A stretch of DNA of 54,266 nucleotides from Salinivirgaceae bacterium (GTDB lineage: Bacteria > Bacteroidota > Bacteroidia > Bacteroidales > Salinivirgaceae): the NCBI GenBank assembly GCA_027858775.1, contig JAQICA010000289.1, positions 1-54,266 of the forward strand, in the 5' to 3' direction. Below, in pieces: positions 22,916-31,203 of the stretch. How positions within the stretch are numbered: position 1 is the stretch's first letter; the number at the start of each line of letters is the position of its first letter. A program made the translations under genes and the position numbers. The notes under the pieces are model-generated. The model ran no database searches. It had not been told where the DNA came from and was given only the letters and a program-made list of their open reading frames with translations.

Positions 22916-24156
22916 TAAAATTCGAAGAAATTACATTGGATAACGGCTTAAAGGTAGTTGCCAATTTTGATCCTTATACCCCCATGGCTACGCTCAATCT
23001 TTTGTATAAAGTCGGAGCAAAGCACGAAAATCCACATCAAACCGGGGTAGCTCATTTGTTTGAGCATCTTATGTTTAGTGGTTCGGCCAATGTGCCCGAT
23101 TTTGATGCGCATGTTGAAAATGCCGGCGGCAACAATAATGCATACACCACACCGGACTACACCAATTATTACATATCGCTTCCGGCTGCCAATATTGAAA
23201 CTGCATTTTGGCTCGAATCAGACCGCATGGCTGCACCCGTTATTACACAGGAAAAGCTCGATATACAGAAAAAAGTGGTGATTGAAGAATTCAAACAGCG
23301 CTCATTAGATCCGCCTTACGGCGATGCAATGCATTTTTTCCTGCCATTGACCTATCAAAAGCACCCATACAGATGGCCGGTTATTGGAGAGAAAATTGAA
23401 CATATTGAGTCGGTGACGCTTGACAATGCTCTGCAATTTCATAAACGTTTTTACAATGCTGCTAATGCCGTGTTAACGGTTTCCGGAAATGTAAAACCTG
23501 AAAAGGTATTTCAGTTGGCTGAAAAATGGTTTGGCGATATTCAAACTCCAAAAGTAGCTCCGGCAGTTATTCCCATTGAACCCGAACAGCACACTGCACG
23601 TACGAAAACGGTTACTGCCGATGTGCCACTCGACGCCATTTATATGGCGTGGCCCATGCAAGGGCGCGATTCAAAACAATTTATTCAGGCCGACCTGCTC
23701 ACCGATCTACTTTCGTTTGATCGGTCCAGTCGGTTCTACCAACTCATGAACCAGGAAAATGCAGTTTTTGCTGAATTAGACGCTGTGGTGAGTGGAACAG
23801 TGGATAACGGGTTGATGCTGATTACCGGTAAAGTAAATAGTGAATATACTGTGGACGATGGTCTGAAAGTAATTCAAACCGAAATTGAAAAAATTCAACA
23901 AACCATAACCGAAGCCGAAGTGCTGAAAGTAAAGAATAAAAATGTTACATCGAACAGCGTAGGGCGGTTGGATCATGGAAACAAGGCTCCGGCTCTTGCT
24001 TTTTCCGCAATGATGGGCGAAACCAATCGTATAAATACCGTACTCGACGATTATTTGAAAATAACTGTGGACGATATGCTTAACGTGGCCAGAGAGGTTT
24101 TTGACCATCGTCGTTGTAATACATTATTATATAAAGCAAAAAAATTACATACATGA
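22912..24156 (+). CDS. M16 zinc metallopeptidase, active subunit
   Basis: A 414-residue insulinase/pitrilysin-family (M16B) peptidase. The inverted zinc motif HxxEH is present as HLFEH (H48, E51, H52). The second-helix glutamate region VVIEEFKQR lies about 75 residues on. The N-terminal half ends with an R/Y-type substrate-binding region, as usual for M16B. It starts inside the previous stop and ends overlapping the start of the next gene. Bacterial M16B enzymes often work as a pair of one catalytic and one inactive subunit. That fits here. Confidence 0.92.
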   Translation: MIKFEEITLDNGLKVVANFDPYTPMATLNLLYKVGAKHENPHQTGVAHLFEHLMFSGSANVPDFDAHVENAGGNNNAYTTPDYTNYYISLPAANIETAFWLESDRMAAPVITQEKLDIQKKVVIEEFKQRSLDPPYGDAMHFFLPLTYQKHPYRWPVIGEKIEHIESVTLDNALQFHKRFYNAANAVLTVSGNVKPEKVFQLAEKWFGDIQTPKVAPAVIPIEPEQHTARTKTVTADVPLDAIYMAWPMQGRDSKQFIQADLLTDLLSFDRSSRFYQLMNQENAVFAELDAVVSGTVDNGLMLITGKVNSEYTVDDGLKVIQTEIEKIQQTITEAEVLKVKNKNVTSNSVGRLDHGNKAPALAFSAMMGETNRINTVLDDYLKITVDDMLNVAREVFDHRRCNTLLYKAKKLHT

Positions 24157-25430
24157 TAGACCGATCAGTTATTCCTTCCGTTCAGAACCGATTTTCCATA
24201 ACGCCTTTTGAACCTGACGAAATAAAGCTTGACAATGGGGCTTCGTGCTTTTTTATCGATGGACCCAAGGAACAAGTATTGAAAATAAATATCATTTTTT
24301 ATGCAGGCGGCAAATATGCCATGCCACACATTGCTAAATTGGCCAATGTGTTGCCTGCAGAAGGCTCTGTAGCTTTGCCCGGTAGCCTATTGGCCAATGA
24401 GTTGGATAAGTATGGAGCCTATTTTTTTCAATCGGTGAATAATGATTTTGCTTCAATGACCATTATTTGTCAAAAACAATATTTGGAAAATGTACTTCCA
24501 CTCTTTTTCGATGCGGTTATGAGTCCGGAGATGAATCCGTCTGTGTTTCAAACCAAGTGCAAGCGAAGCTATAACCGCTCGGTAGAAGCCTACATGCAAA
24601 ACGGGACATTAAGCGATGAGCGTTTACTGCCATTGGTTTTTGGTTCAGAACACCCGTATTCGCGGGTTATTAAACCGGAACATTATCAAAATGTTCCGCT
24701 AGATGATGTAAAACAATTTCATCAACAATATTACTCACTTTCAAACGCATTTTTAATGGTGGTTGGTCATATTGATGATGAAGTTAAATCGACGGTATCA
24801 ACCATTGCAAACAAGTATTCAAAAAGTGGAACTGTTCAAAAACAAGCACCATTTACAAAAAACCCGATGCCGGGTAGCACTGTCAAGTTAAGTAACCCCT
24901 ATTCTCAACAAGCAAATGTTTCTATGGGACAGGCTACAATCACTAAGGGAAACGAAGATTATATTCCGTTAAAAATTACAACTACCTTGCTTGGTGGTTT
25001 TTTCGGTTCGCGGTTAATGCAAAATGTACGCGAAAAATCGGGGTATACCTATGGTATTTATGCAACATTAATGGCATACGAAAATATTGGCATGTTAAAA
25101 ATCTCCTCCGATGTTAAAGGTGATAAAGCAAATGAGGTAGATAAACAAATAAAGGAAAATATTGAAGATTTGCAGCGCAATAAGGTGGGCACAGAAGAAC
25201 TACAGCGACTTAAAAATTATTTGAATGGTGAGTTGCTTTCATCTTTCGACGGACTTTTTGCCCGCGATTCTTCTTTTATTGCTACCCATTTTTATGGATT
25301 GAAGCTCGATTATTTTATACGTTTTTTAGATACCGTAAACGCCATTACACCCGAAAAAATCAACGAAATGGCCAATCGGTATTTTGCGTTGGATGATTGG
25401 TCTACGGTTATTGTTCATCCGGGTGAGTGA
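24153..25430 (+). CDS. M16 peptidase-like protein, inactive partner subunit
   Basis: A 425-residue M16B-fold protein. Where the zinc motif should lie the sequence reads MPHIAKLANVLPAEGS, so the HxxEH ligands are absent. The C-terminal half keeps the substrate-cradling signature (FFGSRLMQNVREKSGYTYGIYATL) with the conserved R and Y. It should form a heterodimer with the preceding catalytic subunit and help bind peptide. The two genes share an ATGA overlap. The GCTTTAAAGC palindrome right after the stop is too short to call a terminator. Confidence 0.9.
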   Translation: MIDRSVIPSVQNRFSITPFEPDEIKLDNGASCFFIDGPKEQVLKINIIFYAGGKYAMPHIAKLANVLPAEGSVALPGSLLANELDKYGAYFFQSVNNDFASMTIICQKQYLENVLPLFFDAVMSPEMNPSVFQTKCKRSYNRSVEAYMQNGTLSDERLLPLVFGSEHPYSRVIKPEHYQNVPLDDVKQFHQQYYSLSNAFLMVVGHIDDEVKSTVSTIANKYSKSGTVQKQAPFTKNPMPGSTVKLSNPYSQQANVSMGQATITKGNEDYIPLKITTTLLGGFFGSRLMQNVREKSGYTYGIYATLMAYENIGMLKISSDVKGDKANEVDKQIKENIEDLQRNKVGTEELQRLKNYLNGELLSSFDGLFARDSSFIATHFYGLKLDYFIRFLDTVNAITPEKINEMANRYFALDDWSTVIVHPGE

Positions 25431-25567
25431 GCTTTAAAGCGGTAGTTTGTATTAAGATCTAATTATTTTGCCTACGGGTTTGGAGCGACAATTAATATTG
25501 TGAATATTCGTTTACGAATTTTGAAGACGTTTGTATTTTTAAATATGTGTATACTACATCAGAAATA

Positions 25568-27058
25568 ATGATCCAAAAATTAGGTAAAATACTGTGTTTG
25601 CTTTTACTGGCACCTGTGGTTTTTGTTGGGCATGTGGTTGCCCAAGATCCGCCAAATCCGGATCCGCCGGTGGTCGATTCCATAAGTGTTATACAAACAG
25701 ACGATGGTGAGTATCGGAATATTGTTGGTTGGCAACCTTATGATTGGAGCAGCTATAGTTTAGATTCCTGTGGTTTCGTAATCTATAGGGCAAAGCCTCA
25801 AGAATCGGGTTTCATCGCTATTGATAGTATAAAAAATCCTCTTGACACATCATACGTGGATATGAACGTTAATCCCATGGACCGTACCTATAGTTTGGCT
25901 GTGGCTGCATATTATTATAAAGGTAATAAGTTATGGTTGGGGACATATCATCAGATCTTTGCTCAAAATATTTTACCTGAAATTAACGACTATGATTCTT
26001 GCACAACTTCTGTTTCACTAAAGTGGAATACATATTTTGATGGTGAGGAAACCGACCAATCTGATCCTCCATATACTGTTATTGCAAAATCGGATAATGG
26101 TGATTACCGCGTTGAAACCACAAGTAGCCCTTCTTTTGTAGTTTCCGAGTTAAACGAAAATGAGCAGTACACATTTTTAATACGAATAAAAACAGCCAAT
26201 TGGAGTACAACATCTACTCCGGTTACTTATTTTACGGAAACGCCTCCTACTCCCGTAGCACCTCAGTTATCGTTAGTACGAACAAACGATGATTTTTCGA
26301 ACGAAATTGTTGTTGAGCGAAACGATGTACGCGCCGAGGGTGCCGGTTTGTTCCGCAGTTTTGAAATTGACGGTTCCTTTGAAGAGGTCGCATCGCAGTC
26401 ATTTTCCGGCAATCAACTTACATTGAAAGACGATACCACACTTCGCGAACCGGTGTATTACTACGTTCGGGGTTTTGATAATTGCAACGATTTTTCAAAC
26501 CCTACCGATACCGTCAATACCATAATTTTGCATGGAGCCAAGAATAATCGGACTATTGAGATTAACGCTAATGTGTTAGAAGGGTACGATGCCGATTATG
26601 AAATTGAACGCATGGCAAACAATAATATAACGACAATTTCTGTTGCCTCGCCTGTGCAGTATACGGATAATAATATTTTCGATTTAACGCTAGAAAATCC
26701 AAGTATTACTTACCAAATGATAGCCCGTGTGGCCGATACCCTAGAGGTTATTTCCAACACGTACAAAACCGAAATTTATGACGACCTACTTTGGCCCAAT
26801 GCCATAATTGCAGGCTACCAAAGTATTGACGGGGTATTCAAACCATTTCTTCAGCAGTCTGTTCCTGTGGAGTACCAACTTAAAATCTACTCCAAATGGG
26901 GGCAATTACTATTCGAAACACGTAATTATGAAGAGTATTGGGATGGAACTTTAGAGGGCTCTTATGTTGCCCCCGGTGCATACTTGTATATAGCGGCCTA
27001 TAAATTTGCAGAGCAAAAAGCCAAAACCATAAGAGGAACGGTCACTGTTATTCATTAG
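25568..27058 (+). CDS. Secreted protein with fibronectin-type repeats and a type B T9SS sorting domain
   Basis: About 496 residues. A Sec signal peptide (LGKILCLLLLAPVVFVGHVVAQ) is followed by beta-rich, Fn3-like repeats. The last ~90 residues form a gliding-motility-associated C-terminal (type B, CHU_C) domain (LKIYSKWGQLLFETRNYEEYWDGTLEG…APGAYLYIAAY). It is predicted to be exported by the type IX system and remain at or leave the cell surface. I chose ATG 25568 over the upstream GTG 25547 because it gives a clean signal peptide. Ligand unknown. Confidence 0.82.
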   Translation: MIQKLGKILCLLLLAPVVFVGHVVAQDPPNPDPPVVDSISVIQTDDGEYRNIVGWQPYDWSSYSLDSCGFVIYRAKPQESGFIAIDSIKNPLDTSYVDMNVNPMDRTYSLAVAAYYYKGNKLWLGTYHQIFAQNILPEINDYDSCTTSVSLKWNTYFDGEETDQSDPPYTVIAKSDNGDYRVETTSSPSFVVSELNENEQYTFLIRIKTANWSTTSTPVTYFTETPPTPVAPQLSLVRTNDDFSNEIVVERNDVRAEGAGLFRSFEIDGSFEEVASQSFSGNQLTLKDDTTLREPVYYYVRGFDNCNDFSNPTDTVNTIILHGAKNNRTIEINANVLEGYDADYEIERMANNNITTISVASPVQYTDNNIFDLTLENPSITYQMIARVADTLEVISNTYKTEIYDDLLWPNAIIAGYQSIDGVFKPFLQQSVPVEYQLKIYSKWGQLLFETRNYEEYWDGTLEGSYVAPGAYLYIAAYKFAEQKAKTIRGTVTVIH

Positions 27059-27182
27059 TAATGCCCCGTTTATGGTATTCTGTTAGTGCTTTGTGTTAAT
27101 TTAGGAGGTTGTAAAGAGGTTTTTTCTTAGTAGAATTGGGGAATATTACTTTTAAAACTTTTCCGAAAATGGCACGCATTAT

Positions 27183-27215
27183 TTTAAGTCAGTTTCAATT
27201 TTACCATTAACTTTG
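27183..27215 (+). promoter_or_regulatory. Probable promoter of the PP2C-LysM/YciB-Nudix operon
   Basis: TAACTTTG at 27208-27215 matches the -7 consensus. TTTA at 27183-27186 is a three-of-four -33 box at 21-base spacing. The start codon is 190 bases downstream, so the leader would be unusually long. Apart from this, the 346-base gap before 27405 shows no gene. Confidence 0.45.
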
Positions 27216-27404
27216 TATTATCGCAAATTAGAGAAAGGAACAGACCTAACGATATATGTGAGAACATGATTTCGTGCACATTTTTGTGTGGATCATCTGC
27301 ATTTTGCAATCTATTGTAAAACAATCCATTGTTTATTGGTTTTTTTCTCTTATTTTACGCAGGTTTATCTTAAAAAGTTGATTATTGTCGAAAAATACAA
27401 TACC

Positions 27405-28766
27405 ATGTTTGAAAATCAAGAACTTACCATAAAATTTCACTCAATATCGCTTGTAGGTAGCGGAAAAAAGCATAATCAAGATGCATATGCAGAATTTCGA
27501 GTGCCTGGTGGTTATGGTTTTGCAATTTGTGATGGAATAAATGGGAATGAAGGTGGTGGAGCCATTGCTTCAAAGATGGCCATTGACTCAATTAAACGGC
27601 AATTTCAGAATAACCAGTTTAAAAGCCCACAAAAGGCTTTGGCCAATGCACTAACGCTGGCCAACTTTCAGTTGTATGATCATGTACAAAAAAATGAACG
27701 GTTTAAAGGAATGGGCACCAGTTGTGTCATAATTCTTATTATCGACAACTTAGTTTATTATGCCTATATTGGGAATACACGCCTCTATTTTTTACGCGAA
27801 AATACAATTTATAGGCTCACACGCGATCATACCGAAGCACAAACCGATTTTGTAAATAAAAAAATATCCGAAGACCAGCTCGAAAGTCACCCGGGCTATT
27901 ACAAACCCGACAGAGCTTTGGGCTTCAATAAAGATGTGAACTTTTCGGTTTGCAAACAGCCTATTGCCATTGAAGAAGAAGATACCCTACTGCTCACTTC
28001 AGACGGTTTGTTTCGCGAGTTAAGCGAATCGCAAATTGCAAACTTGATGGACGATCCCGATGCTTCAGTAGAGTTTGTAGCCAATAATCTGGCACAAAAA
28101 GCAGATGAGGCCGGTGGAAGCGACAATATTACGATCTCTGTAGTTCATGTATTTAACGCAGCAAAGGTGCCCTTTGTCCCGGACGTGAACGTTGTTCAAA
28201 CGAAAGAGCCGATTTACAAAAAAGTGCCACGAATTATTTGGGTCGTACTAGGTATTTTAGCTCTTGTAGCTATCTTATTTGGTATAAATGAAATGGTTTT
28301 CACCAATGAATCAGTAACCCAAAAGCAAATTGAGGAGCAAACACAACTAGAAGCACAACAGCAACCAAAAGAAGATTCTAGTTTGCAAAAGGAGGTTATT
28401 GAGCAAGCAACTGAAGAGGTAGCTGAGCCCCAGGAAAATGTTATTACCCCTGAATACATTACGCTGAAGATAGATAAGGGTGATAATTTTTATCGACTGG
28501 GTATACGTTTTAATGTCACTGTTCAATATCTTGAACGAATAAATAATGTGCAATCAAAGCGGTTACGTTTAGGTAGGCAGGTGCGTATTCCGGTAAAAGC
28601 AATTCATAAAGTTGTCCCCCGGGAAAATTTAAGCTTGATTGCACAAAAGTATCAAACACCTTTGAGAGATTTGCTTAAAGCAAATAAATTGGAAAGTGCC
28701 GATAAATTAAGTGAAGGAATGGAGCTTTATATTCCACTTCAGTACGACGATAAAATTTCTGAATAA
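27405..28766 (+). CDS. Membrane PP2C phosphatase with extracytoplasmic LysM domains
   Basis: A 453-residue protein from ATG 27405 (an upstream start at 27288 would add 39 residues unlike the family). Residues 1-255 form a PP2C phosphatase with metal-binding residues in KKHNQDAY, ICDGINGNEGG, TSDGLF and GSDNITISVV. A membrane segment (RIIWVVLGILALVAILFG, about 276-298) and an acidic linker follow. Two LysM repeats end the protein (about 351-397 and 400-447). The phosphatase would lie in the cytoplasm and the LysM domains in the periplasm, where they may bind peptidoglycan. The arrangement mirrors PASTA kinases. No kinase gene is near. The next gene begins immediately after its stop, in the same frame. 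Confidence 0.88.
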   Translation: MFENQELTIKFHSISLVGSGKKHNQDAYAEFRVPGGYGFAICDGINGNEGGGAIASKMAIDSIKRQFQNNQFKSPQKALANALTLANFQLYDHVQKNERFKGMGTSCVIILIIDNLVYYAYIGNTRLYFLRENTIYRLTRDHTEAQTDFVNKKISEDQLESHPGYYKPDRALGFNKDVNFSVCKQPIAIEEEDTLLLTSDGLFRELSESQIANLMDDPDASVEFVANNLAQKADEAGGSDNITISVVHVFNAAKVPFVPDVNVVQTKEPIYKKVPRIIWVVLGILALVAILFGINEMVFTNESVTQKQIEEQTQLEAQQQPKEDSSLQKEVIEQATEEVAEPQENVITPEYITLKIDKGDNFYRLGIRFNVTVQYLERINNVQSKRLRLGRQVRIPVKAIHKVVPRENLSLIAQKYQTPLRDLLKANKLESADKLSEGMELYIPLQYDDKISE

Positions 28767-29831
28767 TTGCAAAATGCATTCAAATACCTGAAAGTATTCC
28801 TTCCGGGCTTGTTGCCCTTGCTGGTTTTTATTGTAGCCGATGAATTTCTGTCCACTACCAATGCGCTCATATTTGCCTTAGCATCAGGGGCGTTGGTTTT
28901 TGCGTTTACCTGGATTCGATACGGTAAACCCGATCGGTTTATTTTGTTCGATACACTTCTGCTAGGTATTTTTGGAGGAATTAGTATTGTTTTACACAAC
29001 GATTTGTTTTTCAAGCTAAAGCCCGGAATTATCCAAATAATTCTTGTGGCAATATTGGCCATTAGCGCATACTCTCCCCGTAATATTGTACTAGCTATGG
29101 CCAAACGCTATATGCCCGATCAAGAAATAGCGGAAAGTCAGTTGCAACAGTTGCGCCAACAAATAAAAATCATGTTCTGGATTTTTGGGGCACATACCTT
29201 GTTAATTTTTTACAGCGCATTTTATATGTCTTCCGAAGCTTGGGCATTTATTAGTGGCGGTTTGTTTTATATTGTAGCCGGAATATGGTTTTTAGTAATT
29301 TTTATTCGTAATAAGCTTTCGCTGATGAATACCGAATGGCTACCTGTTCTTAATGATAAAGGCCACGTAGTTGGTAAAGCAACCCGGGATCAGGTACATT
29401 CAGGATCAAAGGTGTTGCACCCGGTTGTGCATTTACACCTATTTAACGCAAAAGGAGAGTTGTATGTGCAGAAACGCTCGAACACGAAAAAAATACAACC
29501 GGGAAAATGGGATACATCGGTGGGTGGACATGTAAGTTTTAAAGAGTCGCCCCAGCAAAGCCTTATGCGCGAAACAAAAGAGGAGATAGACATAATTGCT
29601 ACTGATGCAAAATTATTGTTTACCTACCTGTGGGAATCACAAATAGAACGCGAATTAGTGTATGTTTATGCGTTAGTAAACGATATGCAACCCACACCGC
29701 ACAAAAAAGAACTGGCTGGTGGACGCTTTATGACATTGGCCGAAGTGAAAAAAAATTTGGGAAAAAGCTTTTTTACACCGAATTTTGAACACGAATTTGA
29801 CATGTTAATCAAAAAAATCGACTTTAAATAG
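28767..29831 (+). CDS. YciB/IspZ-like membrane domain fused to a Nudix hydrolase
   Basis: A 354-residue protein. The first ~115 residues resemble the YciB/IspZ (septation A) membrane protein (KVFLPGLLPLLVFIVAD…GIFGGISIVLHNDLFFKLKPGIIQ). More membrane segments follow to about 180. A Nudix domain of the YfcD/IDI-like kind lies at about 205-340, with the box GHVSFKESPQQSLMRETKEE, close to the consensus. The start is taken as TTG 28767, directly after the PP2C stop TAA and in the same frame. The first in-frame ATG is far inside the membrane region. Re-initiation after the stop is therefore required. Substrate unknown. Confidence 0.78.
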   Translation: MQNAFKYLKVFLPGLLPLLVFIVADEFLSTTNALIFALASGALVFAFTWIRYGKPDRFILFDTLLLGIFGGISIVLHNDLFFKLKPGIIQIILVAILAISAYSPRNIVLAMAKRYMPDQEIAESQLQQLRQQIKIMFWIFGAHTLLIFYSAFYMSSEAWAFISGGLFYIVAGIWFLVIFIRNKLSLMNTEWLPVLNDKGHVVGKATRDQVHSGSKVLHPVVHLHLFNAKGELYVQKRSNTKKIQPGKWDTSVGGHVSFKESPQQSLMRETKEEIDIIATDAKLLFTYLWESQIERELVYVYALVNDMQPTPHKKELAGGRFMTLAEVKKNLGKSFFTPNFEHEFDMLIKKIDFK

Positions 29832-29919
29832 TCACAAAACCATAAAAAACACAATCTTTGTTGCTCAATAATTAAAAATTAGATATATTAGTGCAAATTG
29901 TCAGAAAAACCATTTTGTC

Positions 29920-31104
29920 ATGATAAATAAATACATTGCCGAACTACTAAAGACCAATACACGGGTTATTATTCCCGACTTTGGTGCTTTTATGGTAAAA
30001 TCAACTCCCGGTAGCGAGGAAAAACAAATTAGCTTTAACGACTTTCTTAAATATAACGACGGACTTTTGGTGAACTTTGTAGCCAAAAAAGAAGGAGTTA
30101 TAAAGGATGAAGCCCAAAAAAAGGTCAAAGCATTTGTTGATAATATAATGACTGAGCTGAAAGCCAACAAACCCTTCAAAGTAGATGAACTTGGCTATTT
30201 GTACAAAGATCCACGTGGTTCGGTGCGTTTTAAAGCCGGAAATGAAAAACCAGAAGAAAAAACAGAAACCAAAACAGAACCGAAACCTGAAACAAAAACT
30301 ACCTCTACACTATCTTCCGCTGCTAAAACGTCGGTTACCCTCGATGAGAACACAAAGGCACAAAATCCACAAAAAGTGGATGAGCCAGTGAAAAAAACGG
30401 AATCTAATGTTACGCCAAAAGCAGAGGGAAAATCTGAAGCTAGTAAAACACTTAACGAGAAGTTGAGCCAAAATAAAACCGGAACTACCACTGAGCAAGG
30501 CAAAGCTCAAGTCAGAACCGGCATGCCCGCCGCCAGAAAAACAGCCGTAGGTGCCGGGGGAGCACCTCCAAAAGGAGGACAACCTAATGCACCAAAAACA
30601 GCTAAAGCTCCTGAGGGAGGAAGTAAAACAGGATTGATTATTATTTCAGCTGCAATTGTTGTTGTTCTTGGAGCTGCCGGTGTTATTGGTTACATGAACT
30701 GGGACAATATTAAAGGTTGGTTTGGTAGTGATGAACCCAAAGAAGTGGTTGTAGATAGTGCAGCTATTCTTGCCAAACAAGCACGTTTAGACTCAATTCA
30801 GCAAGCTCAAATGATTCAGGATAGTATCGATAGAGCCCGCCAGGATAGCCTTCGCAAGGTAGAAGAGCAAAAAATGAAAAACCAGAAAAAATACTATCTG
30901 GTTGCGGGCAGCTTTAAAACTAAAAAATATGCCGATATGTTTGTCGAAAAGCTTAAGAGCGAAGGATATAATTCCGAAATATTTATGGAGCGACGCGGCT
31001 TCTACAGAGTTGCATATAACAGCTTTATAGACAGACAAGAAGCGTTTAACGAATATCGGCAAATGAAAAATAAAGATATAGAGGTTTGGGTGCTCAGGCA
31101 CTAG
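29920..31104 (+). CDS. HU-CCDC81 / SPOR-domain membrane protein
   Basis: A 394-residue protein. Residues 1-108 are an HU-like (CCDC81-type) domain (MINKYIAELLKTNTRVIIPDFGAF…VDELGYLYKD). A low-complexity Lys/Glu/Thr/Pro linker (about 110-225) leads to a membrane segment (LIIISAAIVVVLGAAGVIGY, about 232-252). A charged coil and a SPOR domain (about 325-394, YYLVAGSFKTKKYADMFVEKLK) follow. SPOR domains bind denuded peptidoglycan at the division site. The cytoplasmic HU-like domain may link the nucleoid or a polymer to the septum. This pairing is common in Bacteroidota. Confidence 0.85.
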   Translation: MINKYIAELLKTNTRVIIPDFGAFMVKSTPGSEEKQISFNDFLKYNDGLLVNFVAKKEGVIKDEAQKKVKAFVDNIMTELKANKPFKVDELGYLYKDPRGSVRFKAGNEKPEEKTETKTEPKPETKTTSTLSSAAKTSVTLDENTKAQNPQKVDEPVKKTESNVTPKAEGKSEASKTLNEKLSQNKTGTTTEQGKAQVRTGMPAARKTAVGAGGAPPKGGQPNAPKTAKAPEGGSKTGLIIISAAIVVVLGAAGVIGYMNWDNIKGWFGSDEPKEVVVDSAAILAKQARLDSIQQAQMIQDSIDRARQDSLRKVEEQKMKNQKKYYLVAGSFKTKKYADMFVEKLKSEGYNSEIFMERRGFYRVAYNSFIDRQEAFNEYRQMKNKDIEVWVLRH

Positions 31105-31135
31105 TGTTTTGTTATAACCTAAAGTTTATAGAGAA

Positions 31136-31171
31136 GAGCTGGTACAGTGTGCCAGCTTTTTTTTATTTTTG
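31136..31171 (+). terminator. Terminator of the HU-SPOR gene, overlapping a possible promoter
   Basis: AGCTGGTAC and GTGCCAGCT form a 9-bp stem (one G-T pair) with the loop AGT, followed by eight T. The tail contains TATTTTTG (31164-31171), a -7-like box 33 bases before the next ATG. Confidence 0.85.
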
Positions 31172-31203
31172 TCCTTTAATCGGAACTGCCAATACTATTC
31201 TTC

